DNA of 56,569 nucleotides, taken from Burkholderiales bacterium (lineage in GTDB: Bacteria > Pseudomonadota > Gammaproteobacteria > Burkholderiales > Burkholderiaceae_C). This document shows positions 9,942 through 20,086 of this stretch, piece after piece; position 1 is the first letter of the stretch, and each line of letters begins with the position of its first letter. The translations under genes were made by a program, and so were the position numbers. The notes below the pieces were generated by a model that saw nothing but the letters and a program-made list of their open reading frames with translations, was not told where the DNA came from and did no database searches. The stretch spans positions 1-56,569 of the forward strand of contig JAABRA010000392.1 of NCBI GenBank assembly GCA_011391155.1, given 5' to 3'.

Positions 9942-12900
9942 TCAGAACGGCAAGCTCAGGTTGCGCAAGTCCTTTTTGGTTTCCACCAGAACCAGCGGGC
10001 CCTCGTCTGCCACCACGATCGGCGCACGTTCGCGTGGCACATGCACCCGGGCCGGTTCGGCCGCAATGGCTGCCTGCACGGCCGCGATCTTGCCAGCGTC
10101 GGAGTTCACCCATTGCAGTCCGGACTGTTCGGCGATCTGGGTCAGTTCGGCCATCGGAAGCTTGAAAGCCACCACCTCGGGCAGCGTCGCCGCCGGAGCC
10201 GTCCGGGCAGCGGCCGGTGCCACGGGCGCCAGGGAGGCGGGCGTCGTGAGCATCTCGGCAACCTGTGGGCTTGCTGCAACCGGTGCCGGTGCGATCACCA
10301 CGGCTTCGTCCGGCTCCGCCGAGGCCGCGGACACCGGGGTGGGGCGGTCGAAGTAAGAGCGTGCAGCGGGCTCGCGCGACTCGCCGGCCGCTTCCGTGGG
10401 GACCGTGCCTGTCGGCGCGGCTGCGCTCTCAGCGCGGCTATCGCCACGGTCGCTGCCACGTTCTCCGTTGCGTTCACGGCGGTCGCGGCCATAGCGGTCG
10501 CGGGACCGGCGTTCCCGGCGCTCTTCGCCTTCGGGGCGGCTGGCGTTATCGGGTGATGCGCCCTCACCGGCCTCGCTGTCGTTGGCAGGCAGCGCCAAGG
10601 CATCGGAGGAGGTATCCAGGGCCTGCGGTGTCGCGGGCCGAGGGCTGGCGTCGGTCGTGTCATCGGGCCGGGCCGCTCCCCCATTTCGCCCTTCGCCGCG
10701 TTCACCGCGCGGGCGGCTGTCACCGCGCTCGCCCCGCTCCCGCCGGCCTTCGCCGCGCTCGCCACGGGGCGGACGGTCCTGGCGTGGCTCGCCGTTTTCG
10801 ACCAGCACCGGCGCTTCTGCACCCATGGCGGGCGCATTGCCGGACATGGCGGGCTGGGTCTCGCGGCGCTCGCGCGAACCGTTGCGCTCACCGCGCTCGG
10901 TACGCTCGGCGCGCGGCGGGCGCTGGTCGCCCTCACGAGACTCGGCGCGGGGCTCTGCGCGACCTTCCCCACGACCTTCCCCGCGGCCTTCACTGCGGCT
11001 GTCCCGTCGCCCGTCCCGGCCGCCGCGGCCTTCACCCGGGCCATCGCCCCGGCGTCCATCGCCCCGGCGTCCGTCGCTCCGGCCATCACCGCGACCTTCG
11101 CTCCTGCGGCCGTCGCGGCGTTCGCCGTCCCGTCCGGTGCGAGCTTCACGCTTTTCGTCCTTCCGCGGCTCGACAGCGGGTAGCGGTACAGCGGCGGGCG
11201 CGGGTGCCGGTGGGGGCGTTGTGCCGAACAGGCCCTTGAGCCAGCCGAAGAAGCCTTTCTCGGCCGGTGCCGGTGCCGGGGTGGGGGCTGTGACCGGCGT
11301 CGGCGCTGCCACCGGCGCCTTCACGGGCTCGGGTCGGGGTGCTGCGACCGGCGCGGGGGCGTCCGGCAGCACGCCCTTGATCACCGGCGTCTGCTTGTTG
11401 GTGGGCTCCTGGGAGCGACGCGTGACTGCGGTGGGGTCTTCCACTTCGTCCGCCATCTTGTAGCTGGCTTCGATATTGTCCAGGCGCGGATCGTCATGCT
11501 TGAGTCGCTCCAGCCGGTAGTTCGGGGTCTCCAGCGTCTTGTTGGGCACCATCAGCACGTTGATGCGCTGCTTGAGTTCGATCTTGGCAATTTCCGGGCG
11601 CTTTTCGTTGAGCAGGAAAGACGCCACATCCACCGGCACCTGGCACAGGACGGAGGCGGTGTTGTCCTTCATGGACTCTTCCTGGATGATGCGCAGGATC
11701 TGCAGCGCCGAACTCTCCGTGTCGCGGATATGGCCGGAGCCGCCGCAGCGCGGGCAGGGGATGGAGGAGCCTTCGCTCAGCGCGGGCTTGAGGCGCTGGC
11801 GGCTCATTTCCATCAGGCCGAACTTGCTGATCGAGCCGAACTGCACGCGGGCGCGGTCCTGGCGCAGGGCATCGCGCAGGCGGTTCTCCACTTCGCGGCG
11901 GTTCTTCGACTCTTCCATGTCGATGAAGTCGATCACGATCAGGCCGCCGAGGTCGCGCAGGCGCATCTGGCGCGCCACTTCGTCAGCGGCTTCCAGGTTG
12001 GTGCGCGTGGCGGTTTCCTCGATGTCGCCGCCCTTGATGGCGCGGGCCGAGTTCACGTCCACGCTGACCAGGGCCTCGGTGTGGTCGATCACGATGGCGC
12101 CGCCGCTGGGCAGCTGCACGGTGCGGGCATAGGCCGATTCGATCTGGTGTTCGATCTGGAAGCGGCTGAACAGCGGCGCGTCGTCGCGGTAGCGCTTAAC
12201 CCGCGCGGCATGCTCGGGCATGACGTGGGCCATGAACTGCTGTGCCTGGTCGTAGATGTCATCGGTGTCGATCAGGATGTCGCCGATGTCGTTGTTGAAG
12301 TAGTCGCGGATGGCGCGGATGACGAGGCTCGATTCCTGGTAAATCAGGAAGGCGCCCTTGCCGCCCTTGGTGGCACCGTCGATGGCGCCCCACAGCTTCA
12401 ATAGGTAGTTCAGGTCCCACTGGAGTTCAGGCGCGCTGCGGCCGATGCCGGCGGTTCGCGCGATGATGGACATGCCGTTGGGATATTCCAGCTGGTCCAT
12501 CGCCTCCTTGAGTTCGGCGCGGTCATCGCCCTCGATGCGCCGGCTGACGCCGCCGCCACGGGGATTGTTGGGCATCAGCACGACGTAGCGGCCCGCCAGC
12601 GAGATGAAGGTGGTCAGTGCCGCGCCCTTGTTGCCGCGTTCTTCCTTTTCAACCTGCACCAGCAGTTCGTCGCCCTCGCGGATCACGTCCTGGATGCGCG
12701 CCTGGCTGACCGACACGCCCTGGGCGAAATACTGCCGCGAGATTTCCTTGAACGGGAGAAAGCCGTGACGGTCCTCGCCGTAGTCTACGAAGCAGGCTTC
12801 AAGACTGGGCTCGACGCGCGTGACGACGGCCTTGTAGATATTGCCCTTGCGCTGTTCGCGCCCTTCAATTTCAATTTCGTAATCGAGCAGCTTCTGCCCG

Positions 12901-12959
12901 TCCACAATCGCCAGCCGGCGTTCTTCCGACTGCGTGGCGTTGATCAGCATCCGTTTCAT
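9942..12959 (-). CDS. rne: Ribonuclease E (Rne/Rng family) with long Arg/Gly/Asp/Glu-rich C-terminal scaffold
   Basis: [62 protein letters not shown]1 and catalytic domain, CPRCGGSG Zn-link; low-complexity C-terminus. Confidence 0.96.
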   Translation of the reverse strand: MKRMLINATQSEERRLAIVDGQKLLDYEIEIEGREQRKGNIYKAVVTRVEPSLEACFVDYGEDRHGFLPFKEISRQYFAQGVSVSQARIQDVIREGDELLVQVEKEERGNKGAALTTFISLAGRYVVLMPNNPRGGGVSRRIEGDDRAELKEAMDQLEYPNGMSIIARTAGIGRSAPELQWDLNYLLKLWGAIDGATKGGKGAFLIYQESSLVIRAIRDYFNNDIGDILIDTDDIYDQAQQFMAHVMPEHAARVKRYRDDAPLFSRFQIEHQIESAYARTVQLPSGGAIVIDHTEALVSVDVNSARAIKGGDIEETATRTNLEAADEVARQMRLRDLGGLIVIDFIDMEESKNRREVENRLRDALRQDRARVQFGSISKFGLMEMSRQRLKPALSEGSSIPCPRCGGSGHIRDTESSALQILRIIQEESMKDNTASVLCQVPVDVASFLLNEKRPEIAKIELKQRINVLMVPNKTLETPNYRLERLKHDDPRLDNIEASYKMADEVEDPTAVTRRSQEPTNKQTPVIKGVLPDAPAPVAAPRPEPVKAPVAAPTPVTAPTPAPAPAEKGFFGWLKGLFGTTPPPAPAPAAVPLPAVEPRKDEKREARTGRDGERRDGRRSEGRGDGRSDGRRGDGRRGDGPGEGRGGRDGRRDSRSEGRGEGRGEGRAEPRAESREGDQRPPRAERTERGERNGSRERRETQPAMSGNAPAMGAEAPVLVENGEPRQDRPPRGERGEGRRERGERGDSRPRGERGEGRNGGAARPDDTTDASPRPATPQALDTSSDALALPANDSEAGEGASPDNASRPEGEERRERRSRDRYGRDRRERNGERGSDRGDSRAESAAAPTGTVPTEAAGESREPAARSYFDRPTPVSAASAEPDEAVVIAPAPVAASPQVAEMLTTPASLAPVAPAAARTAPAATLPEVVAFKLPMAELTQIAEQSGLQWVNSDAGKIAAVQAAIAAEPARVHVPRERAPIVVADEGPLVLVETKKDLRNLSLPF

Positions 12960-13262
12960 CGCGGAACCTTTACGTAAACAAAGTACCTGCCCTCGAGGGG
13001 CCTTTGATGCCGAAACTGACGCTGTGAACCGAAGGGAATTGCCGGAGGAGCCTGTGGCAGTGCCGAGTTTTATCTCTGCAGCCGGGGCGTGGGCGCGTGG
13101 AAGGGGGCGAGGGGGGATGGGTGTTGATCAGCTGTGAATAAAACAGCTGCAGGCGCCCGAAGGCGGCCAGTTCGGGTCGAACTCATGCCGTTGGGCGGAG
13201 GCAGAAGCCATCGCCAGAAGGCAGAAATTGACAATATCAACACAAAAGTCTCGCTTCGATCC

Positions 13263-13287
13263 GTTCGCCAGCGATGCGCTGGCGAAC
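13263..13287. promoter_or_regulatory. Perfect 10-bp inverted repeat in the rne/rluC divergent region
   Basis: GTTCGCCAGC-GATGC-GCTGGCGAAC; no adjoining T-tract, so probably not a simple terminator. Confidence 0.5.
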
Positions 13288-13486
13288 TTGGGTATTCCGT
13301 ATCTGGGTTTCATGGCGCCGGCTCGTCCGGTGGGATTGTGTGCCACTGTCAGCGCGGGCCTCCAGTCTGCAGACAATGCGCATCGGCGGCATCGACCTTC
13401 CAGCGCGGCTGGGCGTGATGGCTGGACTAAACTCCCCGGTTGGGAGCCAACTTCCATTCAAATCAACCACTTACAGCCTGTCGCTA

Positions 13487-14518
13487 GTGAACAAGATTAT
13501 AGGGGCCAACCCGCCGCCGGCAAGCCTTCGGGGGGCAACTCAGGGACAACCCCAAGTCCAGAGCGTGATCGTCGATGAAGAGTCAGGTGGCCAGCGGCTG
13601 GACAATTTCCTGATTCGCCAGCTCAAGGGGGTGCCGAAAACCCATGTCTACCGCATCATCCGCAGCGGTGAGGTGCGGGTCAACAAAGGCCGGGCCTCTG
13701 CGGATTCACGGGTGCAATCGGGGGACGTGGTGCGCCTGCCGCCGGTGCGGACCGCTGACAGTGCGGCACAGAAGATCGAGCGCCCGGCGCCAGGCCGCGA
13801 ATTTCCGCTGTTGCTGGAGGACGAGGCTTTGCTGGCGATCGACAAGCCGGCCGGAGTGGCTGTGCACGGGGGCTCCGGCGTGAGCTTTGGTGTGATCGAA
13901 CAGCTTCGGCAGGCGCGACCCCAGGCCCGGTTCCTAGAACTGGTGCACCGGCTGGACCGTGAAACCAGCGGCATCCTGCTGGTCGCAAAAAAGCGCAGCG
14001 CGCTCAAGCACCTTCAGGAGCAGTTTCGCGAAAGGGAGACCGGAAAGACTTATCTGGCGCTGGTCGCGGGGGACTGGCCCGCCAGCAAGAAGGTCATTGA
14101 CGCCCCGCTGCACAAATACGTGCTGCCGGGCAAGGAAGGCGGTGCCAGCGCCGGCGAACGCCGGGTGAAGGTGGTCGCCAGGGACGATCCGGACGGCATG
14201 CATTCCGTGACCCTGGTCAAGATTCGCCAGCGATTGACGGGTTTCACCCTGCTCGAAGTCACGATCAAGACCGGCCGCACCCACCAGATCCGGGTGCATC
14301 TGGCATCGCAGGGGCACGCCATCGCCGGCGATGACAAATATGGCGACTTCGAACGCAACAAGGCCTTGCAGAAACAGGGCCTGAAGCGCATGTTCCTGCA
14401 TGCCTGGCGGTTACAGTTCAACCATCCGGCCAGTGGCGAACGCATTGAACTGCGCGCCGATCTGCCTCCAGAACTTGAAAATTTTGTCGCCCATGTCACC
14501 CCGCCCCCGCCAGTTTGA
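13487..14518 (+). CDS. rluC: 23S rRNA pseudouridine synthase RluC
   Basis: S4 domain followed by LVHRLDRETSGILLVAKKRSALK and RTHQIRVHLASQGHAIAGDDKYGD. GTG start at 13487 is a guess; the supplied ORF extends further upstream. Confidence 0.9.
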   Translation: MNKIIGANPPPASLRGATQGQPQVQSVIVDEESGGQRLDNFLIRQLKGVPKTHVYRIIRSGEVRVNKGRASADSRVQSGDVVRLPPVRTADSAAQKIERPAPGREFPLLLEDEALLAIDKPAGVAVHGGSGVSFGVIEQLRQARPQARFLELVHRLDRETSGILLVAKKRSALKHLQEQFRERETGKTYLALVAGDWPASKKVIDAPLHKYVLPGKEGGASAGERRVKVVARDDPDGMHSVTLVKIRQRLTGFTLLEVTIKTGRTHQIRVHLASQGHAIAGDDKYGDFERNKALQKQGLKRMFLHAWRLQFNHPASGERIELRADLPPELENFVAHVTPPPPV

Positions 14519-15158
14519 CCTGATCGCCTTTGACTGGGATGGCACCCTGTTCGATTCGACGGCCATCATCACGCGCAGCATCCAGCGGGCGGTGCAAGAC
14601 GTCGGCGGCACGGTGCCCAGTGCCAAAGATGCCGCCTATGTGATCGGCATGGGGCTGATGCAGGCGCTGGCGCACGCCGCACCCGATGTGCCGAAGGACA
14701 AATATCCCGAACTGGGCGCGCGCTACCGTCACCACTACACCCGGCATCAGAACGACATCAGCTTGTTCGACGGCGTGCTGGCGCTGCTGGCGGATCTGCG
14801 TTCACGCCAGCACTGGCTGGCCGTGGCCACCGGCAAGAGTCGACTCGGACTCAACGAAGCGCTGCAGGCGGTCGAACTTCGGGGCAGCTTTGACGCCTCC
14901 CGAACGGCGGATGAAACCGCCGGCAAGCCGGACCCGCTGATGCTCAAACAATTGATGCGGGAGTTCGGCGTCGAACCCGCGCGCACGCTGATGATCGGCG
15001 ATACCACGCACGATCTGCAGATGGCGCTGAATGCGGGCTGCGCCAGCGTGGGCGTGAGCTACGGCGCGCATGAGCCGGAGGCCTTCCATGCGCTGCATCC
15101 CCGGTTTGTCGGCCATTCAGTGCCGGAACTGCATGACTGGCTGCGGGCCAACGCTTGA
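14493..15158 (+). CDS. HAD-family hydrolase (phosphoglycolate phosphatase-like)
   Basis: FDLIAFDWDGTLFDS, MIGDTTHDLQMALNAG motifs. Confidence 0.9.
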   Translation: MSPRPRQFDLIAFDWDGTLFDSTAIITRSIQRAVQDVGGTVPSAKDAAYVIGMGLMQALAHAAPDVPKDKYPELGARYRHHYTRHQNDISLFDGVLALLADLRSRQHWLAVATGKSRLGLNEALQAVELRGSFDASRTADETAGKPDPLMLKQLMREFGVEPARTLMIGDTTHDLQMALNAGCASVGVSYGAHEPEAFHALHPRFVGHSVPELHDWLRANA

Positions 15159-15165
15159 CTTGTCC

Positions 15166-15537
15166 GTGACGACACTGGTTTCCCTGTGCAATTCCGGCGA
15201 CCTGATCGATGCCGGCGACGCCGTGCCCTTCGATGTGGTGTACGAGGGGCGATCCTGCCGGGCCTTTGCGATCCGCTTCCAGGGGCGGGTTCATGCCTAC
15301 CTGAACCGCTGCATGCACGTGGCCATGGAAATGGACATGGTGCCCAACCGGTTTTTCGACCACACTGGCCAATGGCTGATCTGCGCCACCCACGGCGCCA
15401 CCTACCGGCCTGACACCGGCGCCTGTGCAGGAGGCCCGTGCCGCGGCGGTCTGATCGCCATTGCCCTGACAGAACAGGAAGGCCGGGTGCACTGGCATAC
15501 TGGGAAAAACCTTTACCCGATTGAATCCCGATCATGA
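15166..15537 (+). CDS. Rieske [2Fe-2S] domain protein
   Basis: CMHVAMEMD and CATHGATY (C-x-H...C-x2-H) Rieske motifs; GTG start assumed. Confidence 0.8.
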   Translation: MTTLVSLCNSGDLIDAGDAVPFDVVYEGRSCRAFAIRFQGRVHAYLNRCMHVAMEMDMVPNRFFDHTGQWLICATHGATYRPDTGACAGGPCRGGLIAIALTEQEGRVHWHTGKNLYPIESRS

Positions 15538-16574
15538 CCGACCCCAATGTCCCTGCCCCACCGAATTCGGATGAAAAAAGGCCTGAACCCAGCGTGGAAC
15601 GGTCATATTCAGCTCCTGATAATGTATTGAAAGACGCGGCCAACCAGGGCTCGGGCTGGGAGCGCTCGACCCTGGAAAAGCTGGCTTTTGCCGCGCTGGA
15701 CGAGCAGCGGGCAGCGCGTCGCTGGCGCAACTTCACGCGTCTGGCCTGGCTGCTGCTTTTTGCGGCCGCGGGCTGGATGCTGTTCAGCCGCAGCACGCCC
15801 AGCGCGGACCCCAGCACGCCGCATACGGCGGTGGTCGAAATCCGGGGCGAGATCGCGTCCGGTGGCGACGCCAGTGCCGAATCGGTGGTGTCGGCGATGC
15901 GGGGCGCGCTGGAAGACAAGGGGTCGCAGGCGCTGGTCCTGCTGATCAGCTCACCCGGGGGCAGTCCGGTGCAGGCGGGCATCATCAACGATGAGATCAC
16001 GCGCCTCAAGGCGCTGCACAAGAAGCCCGTGTATGCTGTGGTCGAGGAGTCCTGCGCTTCAGCCGCTTATTACGTTGCCGCGGCTGCCGACCAGATTTAT
16101 GTGGACAAGGCCAGCATCGTGGGCAGCATCGGGGTCCTGATGGATGGTTTTGGCTTTACCGGGCTCATGGAGAAACTGGGCGTGGAGCGGCGCCTGATGA
16201 CCGCCGGGGCCAACAAGGGCTTCCTCGATCCCTTCAGTCCGCAGACCGAGGCGCAACGCGCCCACGCGCAGACCATGCTGAACCAGATTCATCAGCAATT
16301 CATCGACGTGGTCAAGAAGGGGCGTGGCGCCCGCCTGAAGGAAACCCCCGAGATGTTCAGCGGCCTGTTCTGGACCGGTCAGCAAGCCGTCGAAATGGGT
16401 CTCGCGGACGGGCTGGGCACCCTGGATCAGGTGGCGCGTGACGTGGTCAAGGCCGAAGATATCGTGGACTACACTCGCCGTGAAAACTTGGCCGAGCGGC
16501 TGGCCAAGCGCTTTGGCGCGGCCTTGGGCGAAGGCGGGGTGAATGCGCTGAGGTCAGCGCCCGGGCTTCGTTGA
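15534..16574 (+). CDS. S49 family signal peptide peptidase (SppA-like)
   Basis: N-terminal TM, SSPGGSPVQAG, SCASAAYYVAAAAD catalytic Ser region, SIVGSIGV. Confidence 0.9.
   Translation: MTDPNVPAPPNSDEKRPEPSVERSYSAPDNVLKDAANQGSGWERSTLEKLAFAALDEQRAARRWRNFTRLAWLLLFAAAGWMLFSRSTPSADPSTPHTAVVEIRGEIASGGDASAESVVSAMRGALEDKGSQALVLLISSPGGSPVQAGIINDEITRLKALHKKPVYAVVEESCASAAYYVAAAADQIYVDKASIVGSIGVLMDGFGFTGLMEKLGVERRLMTAGANKGFLDPFSPQTEAQRAHAQTMLNQIHQQFIDVVKKGRGARLKETPEMFSGLFWTGQQAVEMGLADGLGTLDQVARDVVKAEDIVDYTRRENLAERLAKRFGAALGEGGVNALRSAPGLR
15574..15625 (+). repeat. Element A copy 3, in the N-terminal coding region of the S49 peptidase
   Basis: AAAAAAGGCCTGAACCCAGCGTGGAACGGTCATATTCAGCTCCTGATAATG. Confidence 0.75.
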
Positions 16575-16620
16575 GCGCATGACGGGGGCCGGCGGGCCAG
16601 GGCTGCGGCTCCTCCGGCGC

Positions 16621-17424
16621 TTATCGTCCGATCGCAAAAACGGCTGGCGTGCTGTTGTCAGGGCCCGCTGTCTGTTGGCGCCAGGTTTTCGCCAGATGGC
16701 TTTGCGTCCGGGCGCCGGAAAGGGTGAGCCCGCTGCTGATCGCCAGCCGGGTGTTGTGCTGCAGGTGCTGCAGCAGCGCCTGCAGCAGTGCGGCGTTGCG
16801 ATACGGCGTTTCGATGAATAGCTGGGTCTGGCCGGTTTTGAGGGCCAGGGACTCGAGTTCACGGATACGGCGCGCGCGCTCCGCCGTGTCGTGCGGCAGG
16901 TACCCGACGAAAGCGAAGTTCTGGCCATTCATCCCGCTGGCGGCCAGGGCCAGCAGCACGGACACCGGACCCGCCAGGGGGAAGACTTGCAGTCCCAGTT
17001 CGTGGGCGGCGCGCACGACCGAACTGCCCGGGTCGGCAATCGCCGGCATGCCAGCTTCACTCACCAGGCCCATGTCGTGGCCGTTCAATGCGGCCGTCAG
17101 CAGGGGCCGGGCGTCAAAGCCCGCGCCTGGAGCGCCGGCATGATCGCCCTTCTTGTGCACCTGGTGCGGCAGTTCGGCGATGGTTTGTGCCTGGAGAGGC
17201 AACGCCAGCGGCACCAGCGCGTCCACGCGCTTGAGGTAGGCGCGCGCGGACTTCGCGTTTTCGCAGATCCAGTGCGTCAGCCGCGCCGCCACGGTCAGCG
17301 TGCCCTGCGGCATGACATCGGTGAGCGGTGCCTGGCTGTCGCAGCCGAAGTCCAGCGGCGCCGGTACCAGGTAGAGCCTGCCGTGGCGCGCGGCGCCGGC
17401 ATAGGGTCGGGATTGGGGGGTCAT
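16621..17424 (-). CDS. SAM-dependent (tetrapyrrole methylase fold, RsmI-like) methyltransferase
   Basis: GLVSEAGMPAIADPGSSVVRAAHELGLQVFPLAGPVSVLLALAASG and FIETPYRN motifs. Confidence 0.85.
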   Translation of the reverse strand: MTPQSRPYAGAARHGRLYLVPAPLDFGCDSQAPLTDVMPQGTLTVAARLTHWICENAKSARAYLKRVDALVPLALPLQAQTIAELPHQVHKKGDHAGAPGAGFDARPLLTAALNGHDMGLVSEAGMPAIADPGSSVVRAAHELGLQVFPLAGPVSVLLALAASGMNGQNFAFVGYLPHDTAERARRIRELESLALKTGQTQLFIETPYRNAALLQALLQHLQHNTRLAISSGLTLSGARTQSHLAKTWRQQTAGPDNSTPAVFAIGR

Positions 17425-18044
17425 AGCAGTTTGATGCCGGCGGCGCGGATCATGCGGCAGGTGCGGATCAGTGGCAAACCGACCAGTGCGGTCGGGTCGT
17501 CGCTGTCGATCGCTGCCAGCAGGGCAATGCCAAGCCCTTCGCTCTTGGCCGCGCCGGCGCAGTCGTAGGGCTGTTCGGTGTGCAGATAGTTCTCGATTTC
17601 TGCGTCGCCCAATCCATCCTCGAGGCTTCGAAAGCGCACCCTGACTGGCGCCAGGTCCACCTGCTCGAAGCCGGTGGCAACGCAGACCACCGCCACAGCG
17701 GTCTGAAACACCACGGTCTGGCCACGCATGCGCTGCAATTGCGCCATGGCGCGCGCATGGGTGCCCGGTTTGCCCAACGCCGTGCCATGGAGGTCCGCGA
17801 CCTGGTCCGAGCCGATCACCACAGCCTGCGGATGCAGCCGCGCGACCGCGCGCGCCTTCTCAAGCGCCAGGCGCAATGCCAGTTCACGCGGTAGTTCAGA
17901 AGCGCGGGGGGACTCGTCGACGTCCGGTGAGGCGACCTCAAACGGGATGTGCAGGCGTTCCAGCAGTTCGCGGCGGTACCGCGAGGTTGAACCCAGCACC
18001 AGGGGTCGACCGGGCGGCGAAATTGGGCAAGCAAGGTCAGTCAT
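17421..18044 (-). CDS. Maf-like nucleotide pyrophosphatase (YceF-type)
   Basis: LVLGSTSRYRRELLERLHIPFEVASPDVDE; VIGSDQV motif. Confidence 0.92.
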   Translation of the reverse strand: MTDLACPISPPGRPLVLGSTSRYRRELLERLHIPFEVASPDVDESPRASELPRELALRLALEKARAVARLHPQAVVIGSDQVADLHGTALGKPGTHARAMAQLQRMRGQTVVFQTAVAVVCVATGFEQVDLAPVRVRFRSLEDGLGDAEIENYLHTEQPYDCAGAAKSEGLGIALLAAIDSDDPTALVGLPLIRTCRMIRAAGIKLL

Positions 18045-18069
18045 CCCTTGATTCTCTTACACTGGCCGG

Positions 18070-18618
18070 ATGAAAAAAGAGTTTGTTGCGAGACGAGTGG
18101 ACGTGAAATTGTTTGCGCAAGCCGGCACATCGCTGTCCGCCGTGGAGACCCTGGCGGATCACGAGCGCCTGGCGCAGGAAGCCCAGGGACCGCTGGACGG
18201 GCTGATGGTGAACTGGTCGGCGCGCGGCGAAATGCGCGCGGGCGCGGATGGCAGCGATGAGATCTGGCTGCACCTTCAGGCGCAGACGCGCCTGCCCTTG
18301 CTGTGTCAGCGTTGCATGGGTCCGGTGGATACCGAGATTCAGGCTGACCGGTGGTTCCGCTTCGCCGCGGACGAGGCGACAGCGGCCGCTCTGGATGAAG
18401 AGGCGGATGAAGATGTGCTGGTGCTCAGCACCGATCTTGACCTTTCGGCGCTCGTGGAGGACGAGTTGCTGTTGGCGCTGCCGCTGGTGCCGCGCCACGA
18501 CCGTTGTCCGGTGGAGGTCAAGCTGGCCGTGGCGGACGCTGATTTCGAAGCAACCTCTGCCGTCAAGGCCAGCCCGTTTGCCGCGCTGGCGAGTTTGCGG
18601 CTGGACAAACCCGGCTAA
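18070..18618 (+). CDS. YceD family (DUF177) protein
   Basis: LPLLCQRCMGPV motif, immediately upstream of rpmF. Confidence 0.87.
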   Translation: MKKEFVARRVDVKLFAQAGTSLSAVETLADHERLAQEAQGPLDGLMVNWSARGEMRAGADGSDEIWLHLQAQTRLPLLCQRCMGPVDTEIQADRWFRFAADEATAAALDEEADEDVLVLSTDLDLSALVEDELLLALPLVPRHDRCPVEVKLAVADADFEATSAVKASPFAALASLRLDKPG

Positions 18619-18633
18619 GTCGTTGATTTGGGC

Positions 18634-18639
18634 TATAAT
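18634..18639 (+). promoter_or_regulatory. Candidate -10 box (TATAAT) of the rpmF promoter
   Basis: TTGGGCTATAATTTAAGG about 110 bp upstream of rpmF; -35 not convincing. Confidence 0.45.
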
Positions 18640-18747
18640 TTAAGGCTTCGCTTGGGATCCTCCCGTGCGTGATAGAGCCACCAACCCGTCAACCTGAGGC
18701 TGCGCCTGCCTGAATCGCGCGGCGTCATTTGCTTTCAAGGAGCCATC

Positions 18748-18930
18748 ATGGCCGTCCAGCAGAACAAGAAGTCACCCTCCAAGCGCGGCATGCACCGCTC
18801 GCACAATGCCTTGAACGTGCCGGGCATCGCGGTGGAGCCCACCACCGGCGAGACGCATCTGCGCCACCACATCAGCCCCAATGGTTTCTACCGCGGCCGT
18901 CAGGTCGTGAAGAGCAAATCCGAAGCCTGA
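18748..18930 (+). CDS. rpmF: 50S ribosomal protein L32
   Basis: [22 protein letters not shown]. Confidence 0.97.
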   Translation: MAVQQNKKSPSKRGMHRSHNALNVPGIAVEPTTGETHLRHHISPNGFYRGRQVVKSKSEA

Positions 18931-18945
18931 TTCGGTTTGAGACAC

Positions 18946-18981
18946 AAGGCCCGGCGCTACGGTACTGTAGCCTCGGGCCTT
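18946..18981 (+). terminator. Intrinsic terminator after rpmF
   Basis: AAGGCCCGGCGCTACGGTACTGTAGCCTCGGGCCTT stem-loop followed by TGTTTTTG. Confidence 0.75.
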
Positions 18982-19036
18982 TGTTTTTGATGCATGTTTT
19001 TCAATGTCTCCAGGTGCCATGGTGCCTCTCGAAGCC

Positions 19037-20086
19037 ATGATCACACTGGCCGTTGACTGCATGGGCGGCGACCATGGTCCGACGGTGACGCTCGCTGCCT
19101 GCCGCCGCTTCCTTGATCAGCATCCGGACGCGGAGCTCCTGCTTGTGGGCTTGCCTGGCGCCCTGGCGGCGTTCGAGCACCCGCGTGCCCGCGTCGTTGC
19201 GGCCAGCGAGGTGGTTGCCATGGACGACCCGCTGGAAGTGGCGCTGCGCCGGAAGAAGGATTCTTCGATGCGCGTCGCGATCCAGCAGGTCAAGGAGGGC
19301 GCTGCGCAGGCGGCTCTTTCAGCGGGCAACACGGGCGCGCTGATGGCTATTGCCCGCTACGTGCTCAAGACCCTCGACGGCATTGACCGCCCCGCCATTG
19401 CCACCCAGTTGCCCAATGCCAGGGGTGGCGCGACCACCGTGCTGGATTTGGGTGCCAATGTGGATTGCACAGCAGAGCACCTGCTGCAGTTTGCCGTGAT
19501 GGGGTCGGCTCTGGTGTCGGTGCTCAACAACGACGACAACCCGACCGTCGGACTGCTCAATATTGGTGAAGAGGCGATCAAGGGCAGTGAAATCATCAAA
19601 AAAGCCGGTGAACTGCTTCGATCAGCTGCCAACGCGGGTGATCTGAATTTCTACGGCAACATTGAAGGGAACGACATCTTCAAGGGAACGACCGACATCG
19701 TGGTCTGTGACGGGTTTGTCGGCAACGTGGCGCTCAAGACCTCCGAAGGTCTGGCGACGATGATCGGAGGGTTCCTCAAAGCAGAGTTCTCGCGCAATAT
19801 CTTCACGAAAATAGCGGCGATTTTTGCTTATCCGGTGTTAATTGCGTTTAAAAAGCGGGTTGATCATCGTCGTTATAACGGTGCCGCCCTGCTCGGCTTG
19901 CGCGGACTGGTGTTCAAAAGCCATGGATCAGCGGACGAACTGGCCTTTGGCAGTGCGCTGAACCGGGCGTATGATGCGTCTCGCAACAAATTGCTCGACC
20001 GTGTCCAGGCCCGGATCGCCCACGCCGCGCCGCTCCTGGCGTCGGCAACCCGGTCCGAAGTGGTGGTGACGGCAACCCCTGATTAA
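19037..20086 (+). CDS. plsX: Phosphate acyltransferase PlsX
   Basis: [29 protein letters not shown]; start possible at 19004. Confidence 0.94.
   Translation: MITLAVDCMGGDHGPTVTLAACRRFLDQHPDAELLLVGLPGALAAFEHPRARVVAASEVVAMDDPLEVALRRKKDSSMRVAIQQVKEGAAQAALSAGNTGALMAIARYVLKTLDGIDRPAIATQLPNARGGATTVLDLGANVDCTAEHLLQFAVMGSALVSVLNNDDNPTVGLLNIGEEAIKGSEIIKKAGELLRSAANAGDLNFYGNIEGNDIFKGTTDIVVCDGFVGNVALKTSEGLATMIGGFLKAEFSRNIFTKIAAIFAYPVLIAFKKRVDHRRYNGAALLGLRGLVFKSHGSADELAFGSALNRAYDASRNKLLDRVQARIAHAAPLLASATRSEVVVTATPD

Noticed and set aside
10265-11463. Large overlapping plus-strand ORFs opposite the rne C-terminal repeat region
   Set aside because: Arg/Pro/Ser/Gly-rich shadow frames of the low-complexity rne tract.
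13133-13141. Single DnaA-box-like TGTGAATAA upstream of rne
   Set aside because: Isolated site with no cluster; likely chance.
16621-16800. Possible truncation of the RsmI-like methyltransferase
   Set aside because: The ORF is intact with expected motifs; divergence from canonical RsmI looks like a paralogous subfamily rather than a pseudogene.
19800-19870. AT-rich segment in plsX (TTTTTGCTTATCCGGTGTTAATTGCGTTTAAAAAG) resembling element A
   Set aside because: Spacing does not fit the core, and the protein segment ([25 protein letters not shown]) fits the PlsX pattern without an insertion.
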